Assembly: GCA_951799445.1 (NCBI GenBank)
Contig: OX637293.1
Location: forward strand, 18,290,001 to 18,354,000
Source of the DNA: Pseudisothecium myosuroides
Lineage: Eukaryota; Streptophyta; Bryopsida; Hypnales; Lembophyllaceae
DNA: 64,000 nt
Reading direction: 5' to 3'
The notes beneath the pieces were generated by a model. The model did no database searches, was not told the DNA's origin, and saw only the letters and a program-made list of their open reading frames with translations. The position numbers and the translations under genes are program-made. Below are positions 33,589-45,320 of this stretch, one piece after another. The stretch's first letter is position 1. Each line of letters begins with the position of its first letter.

Positions 33589-34715
33589 TCACAAGCTCCT
33601 CGATCAAGCCTGAGCAAATTCTTCGACTAGGCTGTAAGAAAACAGATTGCTTCAAGAAAATCAGATGGTGCTCTTTTGGAAGGAACAATACGAAGGAGAC
33701 AGGTCATATGCACCAGGAAATTTGTTCTACCTCTATTATAATTCCCCTTTAACAGTCTGTCTAGTCTCCCTTCCACTCACTCAATCTGTGTTTTGTTTGA
33801 AAATATACACTTAGGCCCTCACAAACCCAACGCCTCTGAGACTCTGTTCGAAAGAAAGCTGCAACTCTTAGCCCAGAAGATCAACTCCCCAAGAAAAACA
33901 CCAGTAGAGCTCAGAGACTATTTTAAACAAAAAAATCCAAATCAAACTTCAATGAAGCTGCCACCCTCCAAACGAAAAGACGTCGGGAGTTGGGTGTATT
34001 TCTTACTGTAAAAGGCGAATACCACGACCTATTTCAGGATGTTAGCGACAGGGGTGGAATGGAAGGTTCGCAGAAGATGCGGATGTCCGGGTGTTGCAGA
34101 CTTTGGCCCCCCTTAGAGCATTGAGAGACGGCCACGCTTGGAAAACGCGTCAGCACTGTTCGGCACCCTCGCGAACCCTCTACAGTGATGGAATGACTAC
34201 CCCTTCTCCAGACTCCAAGCCAAGTACTCCAACCCAGCCTTCTCCGTTCCACTTCTCGCAGAAGTATTTGATGATCGTGTGACCCTCCTCGTCCATTCTC
34301 TGTCCTTCTCTTGCTGGTCCAGTTGCAAGTGTCGTTGTCCCCACTGTCTAGAGTTCTGCTATCAAGTTTTTCGCCAGATCTCCATGTAGGAGCGAGGAGC
34401 TCCAAGAGAACCTACAATCGAGTGTCTGCGGGTCGAGATTACACCTCGAGGTCTTCACTCCGGACGTGGTTGCCCTCTTTGCGGGTCACATCTTTTTCTT
34501 CACTCCGCTTTTGCTCTCTAAGTCCAGGTCTGAAGAGTCGGTATCTTAGAGACGGCCGCCCCTTGTGCAGAGACCGAGCCAAGTACCGTAAGTTGCCCTT
34601 CTCCGTTCCACTTCTCTGTGAAGCATTTCATGGTCACATCTCTGTGTGCCTTGCAAGCGCTGAATTCTTCATCTTCTTCCGAGCACAGAATCCCGGTTGC
34701 TGGGGTTTGAGCGAG
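33589..34715 (+). promoter_or_regulatory. Upstream region and 5' leader of kinase 2
   Basis: Counterpart of 8753-9951. The leader intron is conserved: GT at 34588, AG at 34687-34688, 101 nt. A 13-bp indel near 34190 relative to copy 1 (TACAGTGATGGAA here) lies upstream of the leader. Confidence 0.5.
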
Positions 34716-36716
34716 ATGGACACCAGCTCCTCTTCCCGTTTCTCCACTGCCAAGGCAGAGGGGTCACCGTTCACCGCAGTTGGCGTCGTTGCAGAAGTGG
34801 AGGCCATGACGATGGTGGCCGCGGAGGGGCCGTCCACTTCCGGGAGGTCGGAATACTATTCCGCACGCTGCGAGGCGATGAGGCGCAGCAGAGGCCAATC
34901 CTCTGATGACGTTGCGATGGGGATCGAGTTTTCGACGTCACATTGCAGCGAAGTGGTCCGCGTTGAGGTTGCGCCGCAGTCGGCCGAGGAGAGAAAGCTG
35001 AATCGAGAAAACAGGAAAGTGTTGAAGCAATTGAAGGAAGAGTATCCGCGTTTGTTTACGAATGACCTACCCAGTGAATTTGTTTTGGGTCGCAAGATTG
35101 CGAAGGGTGGACAAGCCAAAATCTATGAAGTTGTAGGCCACTCTGAATTTTTGCTGAAGGTGTTTGAGAGAGGAACATCGCTACAAGATTTGCAAGGACA
35201 GTGGCCCCTTCCTGTCCTCAACGAAAAGGTTTGCCAATGCATTTGGTTTGCAGGTTTGTTGGAGGATGGCAGGTTTGCCTTTTTGATGTGGAGATGTTGG
35301 GGTGACTTGCGCAAGTTGATTGACCAAGCAATGCAAGAGAAGAATGTGGATGGTGTCCAGGGTCCACCATTTCCCTATAAGTGGAAGGATTACAACAAAT
35401 GGACCTTTTACCTTGGAGACTTTATGTTGGAGATTGCAAAGCATATGCAGGACTTACATGAGGAGGGCATTTCCCATAGGGATTTAAAAGCTTCTAATAT
35501 TCTTCTTCAAAATAATTTTGGAGTGGGGCATTATAGTGTTTTGTTTAAGATTGGAAGAGGGATTCTTGTAGCTGATTTTGAATGCTCAATTGGAGTATTG
35601 GGAACCGGATTTTGGAGAGCACCAGAGATACTATCAACTTTACCAAATGTGAGCTCTATTACAAATGAGGAATGGAAGAAAGCCGATGTGTACAGTTATG
35701 GGATGATATGTTTTGAACTAGTGACGGGGCGAATTCCATTTGATGGTGAGCTTGAAAATATCAGAGCTGACCGTCAACTTGTAATTGAGGGTAAAAGGCC
35801 ACAATTGCCAAGTGATTTGGACGATGAAGTGAAGGACTTGATCATCAAATGTTGGGAGCCAAATCCAAACTTCCGACCTACATTCTCTGAGATTGTAGAA
35901 ATGGTAGAGACCATCGCCACAAGACAATGCCAATTCAGGTACTTGCTATTTCTTCATGTACATCAACTTATATCGTTACTCTTGAAGTGTTTATCTTTTG
36001 AAATTTTGGAATCTTAATTAGTTCTTATGTTTTATTAGAATCATAGAGGTTTTATTGAACTATAAAGAATTTGATTTGATCTTTCTTAAATCATTATTAA
36101 GTCATTGCTTTATTTGTTTATTACATTTTTGATCAATTTTGTTTGAGCTTTTTAAACTAGTCGTAATCTAATTGTTATTGCGGACTAGTTTTTTGTGATG
36201 GAAATAAGGGAAACTCTATGATTGCTTCTCTTTTCACATAGTGTATCATATTTCAAGTATAAATGTGGCTTATTTTTGTACATGGAACTTACAGGAGGCA
36301 ATGATTTCCCTCCCTAATTGACTCTTGCATACTTGCCTATTGTAGATTGTTTGGCATTGGTGATGAGTTGCCTCCACAATATCGTTTAGCAACGGTTGAA
36401 GAGGTGAATGAATACCCAGTAGCATTAAACAGAGCAATGCATTTAAGGAAGATTACCAATCTGGCAAATGGCTCTGTTTATGAAAACATGTTTGGAATGG
36501 AAACAAGGTGATTTGCTAAACCATGCTTATACTAGGGTCTTCTTATCGATTTTGAAGTGATTGCAATATCAAATTTTGTTATTCCTCTACTATAGCTTGA
36601 AATGTCTATTCTTGAGTTATAGCTCATGCATTTGTTTGACTAACTTTTAATAAAATGATTGTAGATTGGAGAAGCAAAGCGATGCACGCCACAAGCTAGC
36701 AAGATTACATCATTAG
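34716..36716 (+). CDS. Protein kinase (TKL/RLCK-like), tandem paralogue 2
   Basis: Exons 34716-35938, 36346-36507 and 36665-36716 give 478 residues with the same intron phases as paralogue 1. The domain order is identical: glycine-rich loop KGGQAKIYEV, invariant Lys in FLLKVF, SHRDLKASN, ADFE in place of DFG, RAPEI, DVYSYGM. The start is MDTSSSSRFS, so the Gly2 needed for myristoylation is missing and the protein may be cytosolic. Differences from paralogue 1 are clustered: the entry to the domain (TNDLPSEFVLGRKI), HSEFLLK, LMWRCWG, the NNFGVGHYSVLFKIGRGILV insert before DFE, and the tail (RAMHLRKITN, YENMFGME). Intact, so probably functional. Confidence 0.85.
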
Positions 36717-39700
36717 ACATATCTTGTATTGTATAATTAGATTAAGTAGGAAGATTTAGTTGTATTGGATGTAATAGTAATCTAGAGAACTTTCATTTTG
36801 CTAGGAATTCAATTGCATTGTACACTTGCATGATGTATTGGGAGTAGAGAAGGTGAATTAGTCTAAGACAATTTATGACGTGACCTCATGATTAATGAAG
36901 TTGTGTAGTGGAATTGATCTAGATCTTTTCTTTGGATAATAGTGGTTTGGAATTTGAAGTTAGGATTTGTTTCCATATTCACATTTAGCCACACATTTCT
37001 ACATTGATTATCAATGCACGGATCTTATGTTTTAAAATAAAACTTTTATCATCAAATTTTTTAAGGAACTTCATTGCATTTATTGTTGATTTTATCCTCA
37101 CAAGACTCTAATTTGCAACATTGGTTATCCTAGAATTTATAGCCTTGTGACGGGTTTTGTTTGATATTTGCATGATTGACATTGTTTATGACCATCTCTT
37201 CATTAGTTGAGAAAAATTCCTCAAGCAATCTTTGAACAATGTGAAGTCATCATTATGTTTTGAAAATTTGAACAATCAATAAATGTGTCACTTTTCAAAC
37301 ACTTGTTGGAGTCCAAGGTCATCATTTGTGTTAAAATATTTGAAGATAGAATGCGGACACCAAAGTTACAATTTACGACCCAACCATCAAAAAGAAATAT
37401 ATAGACCACAATAGGTATTTGAATGAAATCTTCTAAACTATCACACAAAGAAATGTTGGTCGACTTCTAGTAGAAGTGGGCAATTCATCATCCAAATATC
37501 ATTCGAAATCAAATTCCAAATTTGTTCAAATTTACTATTCATAATATGTGACTTCAAGAAATGTCAAAAGTCTCTGTGAACAATACAAGATAAAGATTGC
37601 TAAGGAGCCAATACAATTTTTAGTAGATGGTAGTAGGGTTGTTTATTATTGGTTCTAAAAATTCATATTTAACTAATTATGGATACCTAAACAAATTATA
37701 GACAATCCACTTATTTATTGACCCAAACATAAGTCCAAAAGCAATTTGAAAAACATTAAAATGCAAAATTTGAAAAGGGAAAAATACAAAATACACTTGC
37801 ATAATTTCAAACCTAATTGTGTAAAACCAAATATTGACTGCCCCGCCAACACACTTACAAGCATTGACTTCAAAATAATCCATATCCATAATAAATAAGC
37901 GGAAGTAAATGTAATGTACAACAATCTAATAGAAATAACAAAGTTGGAGCTGATAAGTGGTTTAGACAATATCGACAAATAAGTGGAAGCCGAAATATAA
38001 AGAATAAAAATGAACCCAATTGAATATAAGTGACCACACAAGAAATCAACATAGCATTTTGAGAATGTAATATCATTGGTTTTTTCTTATTTACCAATAG
38101 AATGTCTAAGCCCCAAGTCAATGTGGCTGCAGATTAATAAGTGAAAATCAAATGTAAGCGACAACCATTACTGCCTATCCAAATGATAGCAAGCTATATA
38201 TATATTGTCTAGCAGCTGACAATTAATGAAATTGATAATCACATTTGCGCATGCCTAGTCTTAAGTTGATATCATCACATTTTGAACCACAATGAAATGC
38301 GACTCAACAATAAATTACAAATATGCCATATTAAGCAAAGTGATCAAAATGATGCTACTCTAAAACCTTCAAAAATGATTGAAAAACTATGTATCGGCTG
38401 GTAGTTGATATTGGAATTTGAAAAAGTAGGTGGCCTATCAACTGCTAGCTAATACTTTTATAGCCAACCTGTAGACAACAAAATTCACTATGAGCTAACA
38501 ACCGACAACCACTTCAAACTTGTTGCTTGAACTTTCTCCATCAACATCAATATCTCATTCACCAATGGCGCTAAATTCCTTGAAACAATTTTTAATAAAT
38601 CTATGTACAAAGAGATATGGAATTTAGCATCTAATCCAAGTTGTGTCATATTTTTTGAACCTTTGTGGAATTAATTAGTTACCATTTTTGAAGTTGAAAA
38701 GCAGAAGTCACTAAAAGCGTCCACCTCCTAAAATGTACACTATTGGTAAATTGAAGAAAGCTAGATGTATCTTTGTGTCATGATTGCTTTTGGAAAACAG
38801 TAGCTTTTAGAGCAAACCTTACATGATTTTTTGGTTGAGTTTATATGGGTTGAATGGACCATCATAAAAGGGGCTTCGTTGGTGGCACAAGGGGCAAGTA
38901 AAGGAGGCCTCATTTAGCCTTGGCTTTGCTGGATATCTCACTATACTTGGAGCCACTTCTATTTTAGTTTTTAGTCCATGGTGTATATGTGACTACTCCT
39001 CTTCAATCTTTCTAATTGTGACAAGTATTGAGCTACAACTCAAAATAGGTGTGGATTGGTGCATGTGGTGTGTTTATCAACACTGCTAAAGTAACTACAT
39101 CTAAAATCTTAAAAAAAATAAAATTAAGCATGGTTCCTAATATTATATTAAATTTTTCTTTTGGGTTCTTGTTGGTAGTCAAAAGGGCACTCTAGGACAC
39201 CCTACTTGACTCTGGCCGGGCTGCTCTTCTAAGGACCGAAAGAGCTGCCCATCATCGTCTACAACAATTGAATAGAATTTGGTCCAACTTTGACAAAATT
39301 TGGCTCCACTCCCCTATGCTTGCTAGAAGAGATGGAGACCTAGTTAGATGGATCAAGGAGGGCCCCCCTCCTTGTTTATTCTTCTAGCCTGCTTTGTCTT
39401 TTTCTTTTTGTTTGCTCTGATTCTCTTAATTTGTCCAACCGTCATTCTTGGTTAATTTTTTTAGTTCTTTTTTAATGCAATGGTTAGCCATCTGTTTTTT
39501 TTTAAACAAAATAATCATGGGGATTCTAAATTCTTTTAGAAATCAATGCATTTTTTGGACACTCTGTGAATAAACTACGAATTTTCAAAGTGCTGAAAAT
39601 AGGATTTAGGGCAACCAGCCTTAGTCTTTCATGAATAGTGGATGTACATTTTAGACAAGAATCTACACCTTGTGGTTTTAGGAAGCGGTTGAAATTAAGT

Positions 39701-40694
39701 GCAGTGACCTTACTTGCACATTGGAGATAGATACATATTCATTACCATGAGCGGTATGTCTGTGATGGCATAGTTTATAGAGAGTCCAGACTGCACTATG
39801 TGGTATGCATGCAATGAATCGGTGCACAGCAACTTAGATTTTGTGTGTTTGTGGGCTGTGGACTGCAGGACCAGCAACCATTCAACGTGCATTCCTTTGG
39901 ACAAAGGTTCTATTTAGTGTGCATTCTCAAAGGGGACGGTACACTTGTGGAGGTGGTATAGAAAGTGTATTGATGTATCCAAGAATGCAGTGCATTCCCA
40001 TTCCTGTGGTTTGTTTGTAGGGCTGTGACTACACGAGGACAAAAATTGCATTTGAAGTGCATCTCATTAGCTGAACAACATGCTGAACAACCCCAACTCA
40101 TTAGTTGTACCATAATGTCAATGCAGGAGACTTTTGTCGTCGTGGCATGTTTTGATTGGTTAAGGAGAGGCAAATTAAGTCACTGATAATGCTCATTGCT
40201 TTCCTTGTGCAAATTTCAACAAGACCGTGTGTATGAAGTAGAAATTTCATTGGTCTAGCAGTGAGAGAAATTTGAGATAAATCTCTACTACTACCATTCG
40301 GTATTAACTTAGTGATTGCGGATCCACTTGACATAATCTAAATACAGAAGACTTACATTTTGACGGGTTAAGCAATCAAAGAAGTCCAAGATGTCAACTC
40401 TCCTACATTGACATTATGTCCGGTAATTGCAAAATAAGCCAAGTCATAAAAAATTATTTCAAGTCAATACCAATTATTTGCCACCCAGAGCACAGCTTGG
40501 TAGGTCTTAACTAGCGATTACTTTTGATAACTTGGCTTGCTTTGCAATGACCTAGTCCATTGGACTACCCTGTAGCATGCATACAAAATGACTCACCATA
40601 GAGTCACTTACGCTGTAGGATTGACTACCACTAGCGACCCCATCAACAGAAGGTCCATCACCCAAGTTGGCAATATGGCTACCGGGCATAGATC
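36717..40694. other. Duplicated intergenic region
   Basis: Counterpart of 11956-16539. No gene supported; the hydrophobic minus-strand frames at 37715-38121 and the frame at 39710-39904 are not accepted as coding. Confidence 0.45.
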
Positions 40695-41034
40695 TCAAGA
40701 TCGAATGTCGTCGTTGTCTCGCACTTCTTGCAACGTAGCCAGACAATAATGAGGTGGGAACTCCTCGTGATCGAACTTCCAAATCTTAATAGAATTCTTC
40801 ATAATTTAAATCCACTAAAGTAGAAATATCATAAACTGTTATAATACCTTAAATGGTTACAATGTACCTGGTCTTATCATTTCTGCCTTGAAATGTCAAA
40901 AACAAGTACATAATAACCATTTAAGATACTGTAATGGTTTATGGTATTTCTACCTTACATCTTGCTCCACCCATCTTCGTCAATTGTTCAGTAGTGTAGC
41001 GAGCCTGTAACCAACATTGTTGTGAGTATCCATC
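40695..41034 (-). pseudogene. Kinase-tail exon pair (copy 2)
   Basis: Two exon-like blocks in phase: 41034-40954 (27 codons, after GTAG, ending AAG before GTAGAA) encodes DGYSQQCWLQARYTTEQLTK and MGGARCK; 40784-40695 encodes IWKFDHEEFPPHYCLATLQE and VRDNDDIRS, then a stop. The second resembles the tail exon of the + strand kinases (ELPPQYHLATVEEV) at about half of positions. No kinase-domain exon is found further upstream on this strand; the element at 41173 begins there. It is best read as the surviving 3' end of a convergent kinase gene. Confidence 0.45.
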
Positions 41035-41172
41035 CTACAAAAAGGGAAACTATAAGCCTTCTAAAGATAAAACGCAAAATAAAAAGAGGGAGTTCAAACT
41101 CTATGCAGTTTAGAACCACAATAGTATTGTAACTTTGAAATCAATTGTTGCTGTGTACCCAAATTATAAGCC

Positions 41173-42072
41173 TTAACCCCTCAAGGCCTAACAACTTTTT
41201 GACGATGGAGTTTTTTAATGAATTGTCCCACTTTGATAGTTTTTAGCATATGGATGAGCTTGAAATTTTTAATTTTAACCGTACAAAAGTTAAGACTCCT
41301 TTGTCTAGTATGCATGGAATTAATTGTGGAAAACATTGACCATTTGATTTTTAGATTAAAACAATTTTGGATGACCAACTTTATTATAGGCAAAAAATGT
41401 AGTTTTGAGGGACAAAAAATTATAAGAAGATGAATAATGCTTTTTTACCCCTCAAAAAAATTGTATTGGAATCTAAAGCAAATGCAGTATTTTTTAATTT
41501 TTTTAAATGAAGAATAAAAAATTCTCACAAATTTGTACACATTTTCAAATAGAAAGAATTGACAAATAAAACTAAACAAATTGGATCCTACAAAATTAAA
41601 AAAAAATAGTATATGCGTCAGTTTTTGAAAATTAACAATTGATATTTGTTAGAATATTGTTTAGAACATCTTCACAAAATTTGGAGTCATTCTAGTTTTT
41701 TGTGTTCTCAATTACACCAGATTGAACCTTGTATTTTTAAAATTTGCAATCTTTTTTCTTTTAGCCCAGTTTGTTTGTGCAAAATAAAGACTATAAATGT
41801 CCTAGAAAATGTTCTTTTCCATCCCTTCAATTCCTTTCACTGGAAAAAATTATGTTTGCTCCTTTTTTCTATTAGATTACATTTCCTAAATAAAATTTTA
41901 AATACTTTCCACATTGAAATTTTGAAAATCAAAAAATGAAACAAGTATGTCAACTTGTTAGTCTACAAGATCCTACCTTATAAATTATTGAAATTTATTG
42001 CACTCTATTAAGAATTTGCCATTGAAAATTTTAAGAGGACATATTGTGTCCTCTTAGTCCTTGAGGGATTAA
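41173..42072. mobile_element. TTAA-bounded element (copy E6) with empty-site evidence
   Basis: The 900-bp element starts TTAACCCCTCAAGGCCT and ends GTCCTTGAGGGATTAA. At the matching place copy 1 reads GCAAGCCTTAAGAAG (near 17560), a single TTAA, whereas here the left flank is ATAAGCC directly followed by TTAACCCC. The TTAA is therefore the target site. The inside is AT-rich with no ORF longer than about 97 codons. Confidence 0.75.
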
Positions 42073-43084
42073 ATAATTAAAGAATTCATACACCTATTTC
42101 AATGAATATATGCCAATTAATTTGTGCAAACAATTTTTTTTGTACAAAAAGAGGTAATTTAGAAAGGGAACCTTATCAAATAATAAAAAAGATATATTCA
42201 CAATGAGCAAACTCTACCATGGCTACGTAAAGTTATGATGCACTTCAAAAGAATGATGCTTTGTAGAAAAACACTTGATACTTCATTGCTACTCCATCTT
42301 TCATGTGCCATATAAGATGTCCAAAACTAACTCAATTTTTTTTTAAATCCTCAATATTTCTTGCCATTAACTACAAGTGTTGCAGCTACTTGCTTTACTA
42401 ACCAAGTACATGATTTTTTTTCATCATTGCATTTCTTTTAAATATTATTTTTGAATATATTTACACCAAGGGAATACATCAACCTCAAAAGGGTTGAACT
42501 TCATTTAATCCTAGCATGATAGAGGATTGAGATTGAAGGAGACATTATGCAAGACACTTTTATTACCACATGAACATCACTTCATAAGAAATTCATATAT
42601 CAATACATGGCAAAATTGTAATTCAAGTATAATCTACTTCCTATTCCTTTTAATATTATTTCTCCAAATTGACATTTCCAAAAACCTCAATAAGAAATGA
42701 ATGCAACAATTATGACCGTAATAAGATACTTTAGGAAGGTTATTTTGTTTCTCAGTTTCAAAGTTAAGATATTTTCCCTTAGTATGATGTAAGGTAGGTG
42801 ATCTAAAAACAATTTACACTCTAGAAGCGTTCTCTAACACAAAGATACATGTTACTTTCTTCAATGTACCAAAAATGAACATACCATGAGGAAGATGCCT
42901 TGAGAGCCTTTTGTGATTCCAACTTCAAAATTCATATCTAATTCCAAGAAGGTCCAAAAAATATGAAACAACTTGCATTCAATGCCAATTCCATTTAAAT
43001 TGCAATTTTTTTATATTAAAATACATTTGAAGAAATCAAACTCTCCCAAATTGCAAATTAGCTGGTATATGGTCTTGCATTATT
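42073..43084. other. AT-rich spacer, no gene recognised
   Basis: No coding frame, terminal inverted repeat or RNA fold that I can support. Confidence 0.4.
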
Positions 43085-43680
43085 TATAGACCCTTCCTAC
43101 CTTATCGCTAGATCCTAATGTCATTAATAAGTCTCTTATAATAACTCATCACCCCTCCTACCAATATTTTTTTATGCACTATTTTTCACCAATTTGGCTA
43201 CAACCAAAATATGTTGGCTACTTATTGTGAAGGAAATTTTCATTTTTTTCAATCAAAATACCAGTAACTAGATTACTGGTGTTTTTTAAAACCTATAGCT
43301 AAGTCTAACCTAGGTATCACCTTGTTTTGATATAGATATCACCAAGTATCACATAAGTATTGAAGAAATAGTTGTCTACTACTTTTCCAAATTGAAAAAA
43401 AAAATCACTGCCTCCTACCTTATTCCTAGACCTTAATGTCATTAATAAGCCTCTTCTAAAGATTACTGCTATTTCTTAGAACCCATAGCCAACCTAACCT
43501 AGGTATCACCCAATTTTGATATAGATATCACCAAGTATCACCCTAGTATCACATAAATATTGAAGAAATAGTTGGCTCCTACTTCTCCAAATTGAAAAAA
43601 ATAAATCACTGCCTCCTACCTTAGCCCTAGCCCCTAGTGTCATTACTAAGCCTCTTCTAATAACTCAGGCCCAGGGTTTG
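43085..43680. repeat. ~185-200-bp tandem duplication with a partial third unit
   Basis: The phrase AACCTAGGTATCACC, followed by TTTTGATATAGATATCACCA, GAAGAAATAGTTG and CACTGCCTCCTACCTTA, occurs twice (about 43270-43455 and 43470-43670). The closing part (CCTAATGTCATTAATAAG) is also present near 43112. Confidence 0.8.
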
Positions 43681-43733
43681 CAGCCTTGCCAGTCAAGCAA
43701 GTGGAAGGGGGTATTGCCAGAATTAGGTCAAAA

Positions 43734-45016
43734 TTAATGGAAGCGGAAAAAGAGGACCCCAACATGGCCCTGGAGCACCTTCAGCTGCTGGCCCATTTGC
43801 TTCCTCAAGCTCTGCTGCTCCGCGATTCTCTCGCTCTGCTCCGCCGTGCGTGCCTCCAACGCCTCAATCCGCAACAGGAGCATGTCGTGCACCGCCTTCA
43901 TCTTGGCGTCCATCTCCTCTCGCACCTTAATTTCCGTGGCTTCCAAAGCATCCTGCAAGCAAGCAAGCAAGGAACCAAGCCATCCATCAACCGAGCTATG
44001 ATCTCTCTGTGAGACGCGACGCGCGCATCCAGAGACACGAAGAGATGAGTGAGTCCCAAGCGATCGATCCTACATGTTGCGATCCTACAGTTTCTGAATT
44101 TCCTTGTCCGTGTTAATTAATCATGGCGCTGATGTATGTGTAGATGAATTTTGGTGCTGTTTATTTGGAGAGTTTGTTTTTATCTTATGGAGTGGATTCC
44201 TGGAGAAAAATCTACGAATTCCAGCTGTTTTTTTTACTCTTTGCAACCCTAAGCTAAGGTGCGAGAGCTTCGAATTGAGAGTTTTCATGTTTTTCTGAGA
44301 ACAGATGGACTCCTGTTGTTGTTGTTTTACCTTCAATTCTTTGTGTGAGAGTTAGCATTGTTAATTATGTCAGTTGGTTTTCGTCCGTAATCTCTTGATC
44401 TTTGGAGAATGAATTGGCCGTATCGTTTACTCAATGCAGGTACCGTGTTCGAGCGGAGTGTTGGTAAGCGAATTCGCAATTCGATCCGTGATCCGATGGA
44501 GTTCGATGTGCAGTTCGCCAAGAGTTGCATCATCAATGTACTATATTGCAAGAATGCCAGATTGACACAATTGACACCTTTGACACCGCTATGAGCAGTT
44601 TTTTTTCACCTTGAGCAGCTTGTTTTAACATCGTGAGTTATCATAGTGATTTCAGTTGATTTTCGACCATAATTCAAATCTTTTTGGAGACGAATCTTGT
44701 CTGTGTCTTACATAATGCAGGAGGTCAAGCGGAGGGACTAAATTTGCAACTCGATCCCTAATCTGGCGTGGAGTTCGATGTAGAGCTCGTTGACAGTTGC
44801 ATCCTCTGTAGGTTGCACAAAATGCAAGATTGACTCCATGGACACAAGTATGAGCAGATTTTTTACCTTCAGCAGGTCAATTTCATCGTATAGTTTGTCA
44901 AAGTTGTCTGCAATGAATTTGGAATGCTCTCCAAGGGTGACTTGGATCTCAGAGACCTGCTCTTTTGGAGTCTCCGGCTCAGGGGAGCTTCCACCTGAGT
45001 CGGCCTCATCTGACAT
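43734..45016 (-). CDS. Small coiled-coil protein, spliced
   Basis: Exon 1 (45016-44867) encodes 50 residues: acidic, Ser/Pro-rich MSDEADSGGSSPEPETPKEQ, then the helical EHSKFIADNFDKLYDEIDLL. It ends at a GTAAAA donor in phase 0. The last exon (43952-43734, after CTTGCAG) continues in phase 0 with DALEATEIKVREEMDAKMKA, a Leu/Glu/Arg/Gln-rich coiled coil, and LKVLQGHVGVLFFRFH. The minimal product has 122 residues. The 914-bp intron contains a tandem duplication (44350-44632 and 44636-44880), each copy with an exon-like frame (LGELHIELHRITDRIANSL; VNELYIELHARLGIEL). An alternative middle exon is therefore possible, although its phase does not fit the last exon. I recognise no family. Confidence 0.55.
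44350..44880. repeat. Intragenic tandem duplication (two ~250-280 bp units)
   Basis: Unit A (about 44350-44632) and unit B (about 44636-44880) share the order TTTTCGxCCxTAAT, CAATGCAG or TAATGCAG, GATCCxTxATC, GAGTTCGATGT, AGTTGCATC, and TATGAGCAG followed by a T run. Unit B overlaps the 3' end of exon 1 of the coiled-coil gene, so unit A includes a decayed copy of that exon end and its splice site. Confidence 0.75.
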
Positions 45017-45252
45017 GTTCGGTTGTTATTGTCCCTTTTTTGCCTGCCAAAAATGCAGCTTATAACTCCTTCACGTGGTGTAACGCTCTTGATGAACGTG
45101 GTGTTCATTGCCGTGGCAGAGTTTTGGCAAAGCGTTCTATTCGTTGAAAAGTGTGCATGTTCTTCTAGACCAAGAGGTGTGGAACTTACCAAGAGTTGCT
45201 CTCCGGATGGAGCGTGACTTTTCAAAAGTTTGGGACGCACTCCTTCCCTTGT

Positions 45253-45261
45253 TATATAAAG
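45253..45261 (+). promoter_or_regulatory. TATA box between divergent genes
   Basis: TATATAAAG stands 60 bp upstream of the ATG at 45321 on +, a normal distance once about 30 bp to the start site is allowed. The core TTATATAA is nearly symmetric, so it could also serve the coiled-coil gene on -, whose ATG is at 45016. Confidence 0.45.
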
Positions 45262-45320
45262 GCTGATTATTGCTGGACAACGCAATGCAGAGTTGAGGCA
45301 GTAGTTGTTTTCTGTTTTGA

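Larger units (their letters stand above)
31663..41172. repeat. Segmental duplication, copy 2, right part
   Basis: This resumes the match to copy 1 at the position corresponding to about 5456, and runs to the TTAA of the element at 41173. It skips 5780-6900 of copy 1 (the LRR fragment), then follows copy 1 collinearly with mostly small indels. Confidence 0.9.
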
